Of a DNA stretch of 5,799 bases, positions 1-3,954 are shown piece by piece. Position 1 is the first letter of the stretch; the number at the start of each line of letters is the position of its first letter. This stretch comes from Sulfurospirillum sp. UBA1314 (GTDB taxonomy: Bacteria > Campylobacterota > Campylobacteria > Campylobacterales > Sulfurospirillaceae). The notes under the pieces were generated by a model that ran no database searches, was not told the origin of the DNA, and saw only the letters and a list, made by a program, of their open reading frames with translations. The stretch covers positions 1 through 5,799 of the forward strand of contig DBTO01000117.1 of the NCBI GenBank assembly GCA_002307095.1. Reading direction: 5' to 3'. The translations under genes and the position numbers were made by a program.

Positions 1-121
1 CTATCATCGTTTGAGTAAGCCAAACAGACTCTTCAAAAACTTTGACTTCGATACTGTTTTCTCCACTCTGTGAGGTAAATATCAAAAATTCAGCTGTCGA
101 GTTTCTTATGAGTTTATCCAT
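1..121 (-). CDS. RhuM-family protein, N-terminal part (runs off the window)
   Basis: The minus strand is open from an ATG at 119-121 to the window edge, giving 40 residues that begin MDKLIRNSTAEFLIFTSQSG. The pattern 'EFLIFTSQSGENSIEVKVFEE' followed by 'SVWLTQTMI' matches the start of the RhuM family (named from a Salmonella pathogenicity-island gene). In that family a short beta-rich stretch leads into the conserved WLTQ...MAELF segment. AAGG sits about 9 bases before the ATG. The biochemical role of RhuM proteins is not settled; they are frequent in prophages and beside type I restriction-modification genes. Here the gene follows a truncated KilA-N gene on the same strand, which fits an accessory island continuing leftward. 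Only the N-terminus is visible, so the intactness of the gene cannot be judged. Confidence 0.75.
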   Translation of the reverse strand, partial: MDKLIRNSTAEFLIFTSQSGENSIEVKVFEESVWLTQTMI

Positions 122-156
122 CTAGTGAAACCTTATTATTCATTTGTAACATTCCA

Positions 157-300
157 TTTTTAGCAACTATTTTACTCTTTATTGTTCAAGTGCTTTGAAA
201 AAATTTCAATGTGAAATGCTTTGCAGCGCAATAATCCGCACGCCAAAGTTCATCGTTTTTTTACATGTAAGAATCAAAAAGTAGCCTGTCACCTTTTTAT
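157..300. repeat. Long direct repeat, copy 1 (about 140 bp)
   Basis: This block matches 607-752 at roughly nine in ten positions by eye, in the same orientation. Shared landmarks in order are TAGCAACTATTTTAC, the palindrome TTGAAA-AAA-TTTCAA (195-209), GAAATGCTTTGC, a small TTGC-nnn-GCAA stem, ACGCCAAAG, the palindrome TTACATGTAA (261-270), and AAAAGTAGCCTGTCACC at the right edge. On the minus strand the copy lies between the end of the truncated KilA-N gene, whose stop codon is inside the repeat, and the start of the RhuM gene. It contains no ORF. The motif AGGTGACAGGCTACTTTT on the minus strand resembles short repeats seen near Y1/REP-type transposases in other bacteria; that likeness is from memory and is only suggestive. 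Confidence 0.9.
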
Positions 301-596
301 ATCGGATGTTCTACGACGCCTATGGCGTTTGTCTTTGCATTCCACTCTTTAACACTTAACTTGTAGTTATTGAGCCCTGCTTGAGATGTAATTATGGCGA
401 ATTCGCCATAATTAAAATTTGGATTGTAAAGCTTCTCCCAAATTCCTAAATACTCAATGGTGTTTCTATTTCTAAGCCAATCCGATATAAAAAAATCACC
501 ATCTTTAGCCTTGAGCATATCAGTACGCGATATATAGTCTTCATCTTCTATCTTTAAAATTGTAATCTCATTGTCAAGTACGGTTATATTTGCCAT
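297..596 (-). CDS. KilA-N domain protein, C-terminally truncated
   Basis: This 99-residue ORF starts at the ATG at 594-596, with AAAGGT about 6 bases upstream. The sequence shows the KilA-N domain order: a short beta strand (ITVLDNEITI), 'YISRTDMLKAK' (residues 21-31), 'ISDWLRNRNTIEYLGIWEKLYNP' (37-59), 'ITSQAGLNNYKLSVKEW' (69-85), then 'TNAIGVV' (89-95). In the family this is followed by a glycine-rich segment and 'HKDIAFEFASWIS', then further helices and a C-terminal domain. All of that is missing: the frame ends with EHPI and a stop codon supplied by the flanking repeat. KilA-N is a DNA-binding domain of phages and large DNA viruses, often fused to other domains. The product lacks about half the domain, so it is probably a non-functional remnant, although the reading frame and ribosome binding site are intact. 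A second decayed KilA-N fragment lies at 1894-1989. Confidence 0.85.
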   Translation of the reverse strand: MANITVLDNEITILKIEDEDYISRTDMLKAKDGDFFISDWLRNRNTIEYLGIWEKLYNPNFNYGEFAIITSQAGLNNYKLSVKEWNAKTNAIGVVEHPI

Positions 597-606
597 GGTT
601 TACCTT

Positions 607-752
607 TTTTTAGCAACTATTTTACGCTTCATTGTTCAATTGCTTTGAAAAAATTTCAATTTGAAATGCTTTGCAAGGCAACCAACCCAGACGCCAAAGC
701 TCATTGTTTTTTTACATGTAAGAATAGAAAAGTAGCCTGTCACCTTTTTTTA
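607..752. repeat. Long direct repeat, copy 2 (about 140 bp)
   Basis: This is the second copy of the repeat at 157-300, in the same orientation and with the same landmarks, including TTGAAA-AAA-TTTCAA (645-659), TTACATGTAA (712-721) and AAAAGTAGCCTGTCACC. The two copies differ mainly in the middle, around 675-692. On the minus strand the copy begins right after a 21-codon stub coupled to the upstream membrane-protein gene. It ends just before the ribosome binding site of the KilA-N gene, so it forms that gene's leader and may carry its promoter. The pair could support recombination that deletes the intervening KilA-N gene. Confidence 0.9.
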
Positions 753-805
753 TGAAGTATTGTCGTATCAATTAAAACACCTGCTTTTACTTCTACTGAG
801 TACAT
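740..805 (-). pseudogene. 21-codon stub of a cut gene, coupled to the membrane-protein gene
   Basis: The ATG at 803-805 overlaps the TAA stop of the upstream membrane-protein gene (TAATG), and a GGAG lies about 9 bases before it. This is the usual arrangement for translational coupling. The frame reads MYSVEVKAGVLIDTTILHKK and one more residue. It stops at 740-742, inside the edge of the long repeat. The start signals look authentic and the end falls at the repeat edge, so this looks like the 5' end of a gene whose remainder was lost when the repeat arrived or recombined. The family is not recognisable. It could also be a chance short frame. Confidence 0.4.
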
Positions 806-1368
806 TATTTTTCTCCTTTAAAAATGATATGAATCATAGGTTCAACGCCAGAGAACCAAGCTCTTTGTTGCTCTCTTGTTTCTTTGTAGATTATTAGCTC
901 AACTGTTTTTTTATGATCCGCTTGATTGTAAGCATCAAAACATGTAGCAATAATCTCGCCAATAATTTTATAATCTAACTCTAGCCCTTTATAAATTCTC
1001 TGACGATGGAGCGTTTCTGAAATTTCACCACCGAAAATACGTTCTTGATCTATACAATCTCGCTTAGGATCAGAACATACATTATGCTGAACCATAATAG
1101 AAATTATTTTATTTTCCAAAGCAGAAACATAAGGTACTTCTTGAAAAAGTGTTCCAAAGACCATAAATACACAAAAACCAATAAATATAAATAGCCCTAT
1201 AACATTTTTCCAAAAGAATTTAGAAAAGGGTGGGTTTTTCAATCTTTGCCACATTTGAAAATGCGTTATTTTCAGCAAATCACTCAGCAACAAAATCACT
1301 ACAATTACCACAAATAAAGTAAATGCAGCAAGAAGTACGCCTATGATGGTTAATATTACAGTACCCAT
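805..1368 (-). CDS. Membrane protein of unknown function, two TM helices and a soluble C-terminal domain
   Basis: This 187-residue protein has an ATG at 1366-1368 with AAGGGA about 6 bases upstream. Two strongly hydrophobic segments are visible at residues 4-32 and 55-76. The loop between them (33-54) is rich in K and R, so by the positive-inside rule it should be cytoplasmic, placing both termini outside the inner membrane. The remaining 110 residues form a polar, probably periplasmic domain. It contains the pair C98 and C105 in 'VCSDPKRDC', which could form a small disulfide loop. I do not recognise a family. The start overlaps the end of a possible small ORF by 13 bases, and the stop overlaps the start of a truncated downstream frame, so the gene may belong to a small minus-strand operon that was cut on its 3' side. 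Confidence 0.75.
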   Translation of the reverse strand: MGTVILTIIGVLLAAFTLFVVIVVILLLSDLLKITHFQMWQRLKNPPFSKFFWKNVIGLFIFIGFCVFMVFGTLFQEVPYVSALENKIISIMVQHNVCSDPKRDCIDQERIFGGEISETLHRQRIYKGLELDYKIIGEIIATCFDAYNQADHKKTVELIIYKETREQQRAWFSGVEPMIHIIFKGEK

Positions 1369-1490
1369 GTTTTTCCCTTTTTTGTATTTACATGTAAAGC
1401 TATTCCTAGCTCATTCTTCCACTGTTTCAACATAATGCCCCTATGTTTAGTCACATTGTCTAGCTCATGCCACCTTTGATTTTTCACCAT
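1356..1490 (-). CDS. Possible small protein (44 aa) upstream of and overlapping the membrane-protein gene
   Basis: An ATG at 1488-1490 is preceded by AAAAGGGG at a good distance (about 6 bases). It opens a 44-residue frame starting MVKNQRWHELDNVTKHRG and ending 'KKGKTWVL'. The product is basic, with a charged helix-like middle (MLKQWKNELG). The frame overlaps the membrane-protein gene by 13 bases, so the downstream ribosome binding site lies inside it, as in translationally coupled pairs. One TTACATGTAA palindrome (1388-1397) lies within the frame and encodes part of 'LHVNT'. No family is recognised. The length is short enough to arise by chance; the ribosome binding site and overlap are the main support. 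Confidence 0.4.
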   Translation of the reverse strand: MVKNQRWHELDNVTKHRGIMLKQWKNELGIALHVNTKKGKTWVL

Positions 1491-1598
1491 CGTTTGCCCC
1501 TTTTGATATATTTTGAATCTTTACATATAAAGAAATTTTCGAGCGACAATAATCACTCTACTAAATACACGTCACAGTTCACATCACGAAAAATGAAA

Positions 1599-1763
1599 TT
1601 ATGAAGGAGGATCTTGGCAAGCATTGAAAGTAATATACTTTTTTTGTATATTTGTATTTTTGATTTTAGATTGAGTGCTATATGCAGCATAAGGGGACTG
1701 ACTATTTAAGTGTAGTCGTGAAGTAATATAAGGCGAAATACCATAAATAAGATTCTGAAACAT
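1599..1763 (-). CDS. Possible small protein (54 aa), unknown
   Basis: An ATG at 1761-1763 with AAGGA about 6 bases upstream opens a 54-residue frame starting MFQNLIYGISPYITSRLHLN and ending 'NACQDPPS'. It is rich in S, Y, N and Q, with no clear helix, membrane segment or known motif. It is the longest frame with a plausible ribosome binding site in the otherwise gene-poor stretch from 1491 to 2267. It may be a real small gene, the remnant of a larger one, or chance; no homology can be claimed. Confidence 0.25.
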   Translation of the reverse strand: MFQNLIYGISPYITSRLHLNSQSPYAAYSTQSKIKNTNIQKKYITFNACQDPPS

Positions 1764-1893
1764 CTTAATTCCTTACCATGTTACCTTTGATTTTGAAGGC
1801 AGTTGTAAACGTGTATGTCCAACGGACATCTTTACATGTAAAAGTCATTAGTCGTGAAAAAAGTATCTGTATAAAACAGTAGCGTTGGTCAAT

Positions 1894-1989
1894 TCAATCT
1901 ATTTTGCAGGACGCATTGTAAAGCTCTTCCCAAATACCAAAATTCTCTGGTATTGCGGCGATTGCATAGCCAGTTTTTTGGCTTCTTTG
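1894..1989 (-). pseudogene. Decayed KilA-N gene fragment
   Basis: One minus-strand frame between two stops encodes '...NFGIWEELYNASCKID', with no start codon. GIWEELYN matches GIWEKLYN in the truncated KilA-N gene at 297-596. At the DNA level, 1915-1948 matches 423-456 at about 29 of 34 positions, including ATTGTAAAGCT and TCCCAAAT. The similarity ends on both sides, so only a short piece of the domain (the 'IEYLGIWEKLYNP' helix) survives. A different frame across the same bases also reads without stops for about 32 residues, so the reading is not unique. The shared DNA words are the stronger argument. Confidence 0.5.
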
Positions 1990-2071
1990 TGATTAATTCA
2001 TTCGATTATAGCCAATATTAATACATGTTAAGAGAAATTTATGATAAAAAAGGAAGGTTGTGAGAAGTTTG

Positions 2072-2109
2072 GAAAAAAAGAAACGCTCGAACCGGGCAAT
2101 TCGAGCGTT
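2072..2109 (-). terminator. Rho-independent terminator of candidate sRNA 1
   Basis: On the minus strand AACGCTCGAA pairs perfectly with TTCGAGCGTT around the loop TTGCCCGG. The run TTTCTTTTTTT follows immediately. On the plus strand the hairpin is not followed by a T-run, so the terminator works in the minus direction. Confidence 0.75.
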
Positions 2110-2159
2110 GGTATTACAAGTTGTTAGGTTCTACACAAAAAGGAGGTATGCGTCTTACA
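2072..2159 (-). ncRNA. Candidate sRNA with anti-Shine-Dalgarno seed, copy 1
   Basis: On the minus strand the order is a TATACT -10 box (plus 2166-2171), a predicted start near 2159, a variable stretch of about 12 bases, the block ACCTCCTTTTTGTGTA (plus 2132-2147), 22 variable bases, then a 10-bp perfect stem with an 8-base loop (2082-2109) and a T-rich tail TTTCTTTTTTT. Predicted length is about 88 nt. The element at 5684-5771 keeps the same blocks at the same distances while the linkers differ, which is the conservation pattern of a promoter, seed and terminator. The seed resembles the 16S rRNA 3' tail (CACCTCCTTT) and is complementary to AAAAAGGAGGT, so inhibition of translation by pairing with ribosome binding sites is inferred. 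No transcription evidence is available here. Read on the plus strand, the same block is a perfect Shine-Dalgarno sequence, but neither copy has a sensible ORF after it. Confidence 0.6.
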
Positions 2160-2165
2160 TGTAAA

Positions 2166-2186
2166 AGTATAGGGCTTTAGTCTAAA
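2166..2186 (-). promoter_or_regulatory. Promoter and dyad of candidate sRNA 1
   Basis: On the minus strand the perfect 11-bp dyad TTTAG-A-CTAAA (plus 2176-2186) lies four bases upstream of TATACT (plus 2166-2171). The second copy keeps the same arrangement with the same spacing (dyad 5788-5798, box 5778-5783). No good -35 box is visible. The dyad sits in the spacer of the promoter, where a repressor or an activator could act. Confidence 0.5.
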
Positions 2187-2267
2187 TGGGATGTGAACCA
2201 TTTGTAAATGAATCATAAATTTTTTTAACACATCATTTTTGGTTGATTTTATTCGCCAAATTTATTG

Positions 2268-2546
2268 CTAGAAAGAACTTTTTGAGAGCCTAAGATCACA
2301 GTTTGAAAGTCTCTCATCAAAAATAACATTCATCGTATCGACATCTAAAACTTCCATCAGTTGCATAAAAAATACAAAGCTAAATCCGCCTCTGTCGATT
2401 TTTCGGCGCAAAGAAGCTTCGGTGGTATCAATATAACCGTGGGCTTTAAAAAGCTCAGTGAGTTTGACCATATCTAGCCCTCTTTTTTTAATTTCCCCTT
2501 TGATGCTGAGAATCGCAAGTTTTGTAAAATCGTCAGTTGTCACCAT
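2268..2546 (-). CDS. DUF6471-family small protein, HTH-like
   Basis: The product is 92 residues from the start chosen here. Signature features are an N-terminal helix leading to 'KGEIKKRGLDMVKLTELF' and then 'TEASLRRKIDRGGFSFVFFMQLMEVLDV'. This matches the DUF6471 pattern in which a helix-turn-helix-like unit is followed by an (E)ASLRxKIxRGGFS motif. The biochemical function of the family is unknown; its resemblance to small phage-repressor folds suggests DNA binding. An ATG four codons upstream (2556-2558) is possible, but the internal ATG at 2544-2546 has GGGAG five bases before it, while the upstream one has no good ribosome binding site. The gene is divergent from the PspA operon. Phased 20-bp repeats lie between its start and the operon's -35 box, so it may regulate itself and the operon. 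Confidence 0.8.
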   Translation of the reverse strand: MVTTDDFTKLAILSIKGEIKKRGLDMVKLTELFKAHGYIDTTEASLRRKIDRGGFSFVFFMQLMEVLDVDTMNVIFDERLSNCDLRLSKSSF

Positions 2547-2562
2547 GTGTTCTCCCATAATA

Positions 2563-2612
2563 GTCTTATTTAGGACATATTTGTCTCATTAAAGACATCT
2601 AAGTCTTGACAT
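2563..2612. promoter_or_regulatory. Three operator-like dyads phased at exactly 20 bp
   Basis: GTCTTATTTAGGACAT (2563-2578), GTCTCATTAAAGACAT (2583-2598) and the shorter GTCTTGACAT (2603-2612) begin exactly 20 bp apart, about two helical turns. The first two share 13 of 16 bases, and each is itself an inverted repeat (GTCYt...aRGAC). The third overlaps the -35 box TTGACA of the operon promoter. The array also covers the leader of the divergent DUF6471 gene. Same-face spacing and overlap with the promoter are typical of cooperative regulator binding. The regulator is unknown; the DUF6471 protein is the nearest candidate. Confidence 0.65.
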
Positions 2613-2634
2613 TATACTGTATTTTCCTTATAAT
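2606..2634 (+). promoter_or_regulatory. Consensus sigma-70 promoter of the PspA-YqiJ-YqiK operon
   Basis: TTGACA (2606-2611), a 17-bp spacer and TATAAT (2629-2634) give a perfect consensus promoter. The expected transcription start is near 2641, leaving a leader of about 29 bases. The leader carries AAAGGAG five bases before the first ATG. Such a strong promoter would normally need repression or give steady high expression. Confidence 0.85.
2611..2616 (-). promoter_or_regulatory. Possible -10 box of the DUF6471 gene
   Basis: The minus strand reads TATAAT here, with no good -35 box; the predicted start is near 2604. It overlaps the last base of the plus-strand -35 box, so the two promoters would compete for polymerase. 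All of the first two 20-bp repeats would lie downstream of this start, in a repressing position. Confidence 0.4.
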
Positions 2635-2669
2635 TTTATCGAATCTATTCAAAACTTAAAGGAGACATT

Positions 2670-3308
2670 ATGTCAGAGAAGTTTTATTCGAGAGTCAGTC
2701 GCATCGTTGCGGGCAGCCTTAATGCCATTATTGATGCCGCTGAGGGTATTTCACCAGAGATTATTGCGAAGCAGAGTATTCGTGAGATTGAAAAAGTAGC
2801 AAGTGACATCAAGCTTGAACTTGGCAAAGATGTCGTGAAGCAAAAAATGATTAAGGAGCGAATAGATTCTTACAACGCTGAGCACAGTAAACTTCTAGCT
2901 CAAGTCAAAATTGCGCTTAAAGAAGATAGAGAAGACCTTGCGGAAGCAGGACTCGCTGAGCAAATTTCAATCGAAGAAAAAATCAAAGCAAACCAAGTGC
3001 AGATGGACGCACTTCAAAAAGAGATAACCACCTATCAGGAGTACCTTGATAAACTCTCTACCAAGAAAAAAGATATGGACAGTGAGCTTAAAGCTCTTTC
3101 GAGCAAACCAAACGCCATTGATTCCCTTGCAACAAAAGATAAACTTGATAAAGCAGAAGAGGCGTTTTACCGTGTCATGGGCGATGAATTAAGAGAAGCG
3201 GACAAAACAAGCAAAGACACCTCCAAACTCAATGAACTTGATGAATTGGCTAAAAACAATCAAGTTAGTGAGCGTTTAGCTGCACTAAAGGCTACGTTGA
3301 ATGTTTGA
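2670..3308 (+). CDS. PspA/IM30-family membrane-stress protein
   Basis: This 212-residue, highly charged, all-helical protein carries PspA-family features. It has a short N-terminal helix (about 1-25, 'VSRIVAGSLNAIIDAAEG'), then 'SIREIEKVASDIKLELG' (37-53), and long coiled-coil heptads through about residue 150. A final helical section ends 'VSERLAALKATLNV'. PspA and IM30/Vipp1 proteins are ESCRT-III relatives that bind the inner face of the cytoplasmic membrane, polymerise, and protect or reshape damaged membrane. The length is close to that of E. coli PspA. No PspF, PspB or PspC gene is nearby; instead YqiJ and a flotillin follow, so this is the PspA-YqiJ-YqiK type of context. The start is supported by AAAGGAG at five bases. 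The stop overlaps the YqiJ start by 8 bases, which suggests coupled translation. It may be a paralogue closer to YjfJ than to classical PspA. Confidence 0.85.
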   Translation: MSEKFYSRVSRIVAGSLNAIIDAAEGISPEIIAKQSIREIEKVASDIKLELGKDVVKQKMIKERIDSYNAEHSKLLAQVKIALKEDREDLAEAGLAEQISIEEKIKANQVQMDALQKEITTYQEYLDKLSTKKKDMDSELKALSSKPNAIDSLATKDKLDKAEEAFYRVMGDELREADKTSKDTSKLNELDELAKNNQVSERLAALKATLNV

Positions 3309-3951
3309 TATGTTTTGGCTGCCAGAACTGCAACCTTTCACAATTGCATTGATTATAATGCTTGTGATTGCCTTGCTTGAGGGCGTTGGTCTGTTGCTAG
3401 GTGTGGGATTATCAACACTGTTTGATTCCCTTTTGCCCGATATCGACTTTGACATCAATGAACCTAGTAGTGCTTTAACGCATTTTATGGGGTGGATGAA
3501 TATCGGGCGTGTACCATTGTTGGCTATTATCATCTGCTTTTTAACATCTTTTGGTGCGATTGGATATTTAATACAATCCATCCTATATGGCATCATAGGA
3601 ATCTTTCTTCCCTCTGCCCTTGCCATAGTGCTCTCTTTTGCGATGGCACTGCCTGCAACGAGGATAACCACCAATGCAATTCGCAAAGTTATTCCCTCTG
3701 ATGAGAGTTCGGCTCTTTCGCAAGAAGACCTTATAGGCTCAGCGGCAACGATTACGCTAGGGCGTGCAACAAAAGGTTCTCCAGCAGAGGCTAAATATGT
3801 GGATAAATACGAACAAGCGCACTATTTTATGGTGGAGCCAGAAGAGGTTGGCATTGAGTTTAAAGCGGGTGAAACGGTGATTTTAGCGAAACAATCACCC
3901 AAAGGCTTTTATGCTATTAAAAATACACTATCCCAATTGGAAAAGGAATAA
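3301..3951 (+). CDS. yqiJ: YqiJ-family inner-membrane protein with OB-fold domain
   Basis: This 216-residue protein has three hydrophobic segments, at about 13-38, 71-95 and 98-119. A 30-residue acidic loop between the first two contains 'DIDFDINEPSS', and is followed by 'FMGWMNIGRVPLL', a typical YqiJ signature. The C-terminal section (about 143-209, 'DLIGSAATITLG' through 'KGFYAIKNT') is the NfeD-like OB-fold domain. NfeD/YqiJ proteins partner with flotillins encoded next to them and are thought to act in membrane microdomain organisation. The gene overlaps the PspA gene by 8 bases and ends 3 bases before the flotillin start. AAAGG lies about 9 bases before the ATG. Length and layout agree with E. 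coli YqiJ, which also precedes YqiK. Confidence 0.9.
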   Translation: MFDMFWLPELQPFTIALIIMLVIALLEGVGLLLGVGLSTLFDSLLPDIDFDINEPSSALTHFMGWMNIGRVPLLAIIICFLTSFGAIGYLIQSILYGIIGIFLPSALAIVLSFAMALPATRITTNAIRKVIPSDESSALSQEDLIGSAATITLGRATKGSPAEAKYVDKYEQAHYFMVEPEEVGIEFKAGETVILAKQSPKGFYAIKNTLSQLEKE

Positions 3952-3954
3952 ACG

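Larger units (their letters stand above)
1491..2071. other. Gene-poor stretch with remnants
   Basis: No convincing full-length gene is visible here on either strand. Besides the possible small ORF at 1599-1763 and the KilA-N remnant at 1894-1989, it holds a perfect inverted repeat ATGTCC-AAC-GGACAT (1815-1829) immediately followed by TTTACATGTAAA. It also contains several AT-rich runs. The stretch looks like eroded accessory DNA. Confidence 0.6.
261..2164. repeat. Dispersed 10-bp palindrome TTACATGTAA (five exact copies)
   Basis: Exact copies lie at 261-270, 712-721 (both inside the long repeats), 1388-1397, 1832-1841 and 2155-2164. Near copies are at 1521-1530 (TTACATATAA) and 2021-2030 (ATACATGTTA). 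Most are extended to TTTACATGTAAA/G. None is found from 2165 to the end of the window. Base composition would predict far fewer than one exact copy in 2.2 kb. The function is unknown. It could be a binding site for a dimeric regulator, a recombination hot spot, or the core of a degenerate mobile repeat. Confidence 0.7.

Noticed and set aside
157..752. Integron attC sites around small cassettes
   Set aside because: The repeats lie between same-strand genes like attC sites, but the expected GTTRRRY and RYYYAAC core sites are not found at their ends (the nearest is GTTGCTA), and no integrase is in the window.
157..752. CRISPR array
   Set aside because: Only two long, imperfect copies with a gene between them; there are no short regularly spaced repeats.
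1601..1629. AAGGAGG near 1604 with a short plus-strand frame
   Set aside because: The frame starting at 1601 has only eight codons, and the next candidate starts are not followed by a frame of useful length.
2132..2147. AAAAAGGAGGT on the plus strand as a real ribosome binding site
   Set aside because: In copy 1 the nearest ATG is directly adjacent or gives an immediate stop, and in copy 2 only a three-codon frame follows. The minus-strand reading as an sRNA explains all conserved blocks better.
3285..3686. Minus-strand frame opposite yqiJ
   Set aside because: It overlaps a clearly recognised gene and encodes no known domain, so it is a shadow frame.
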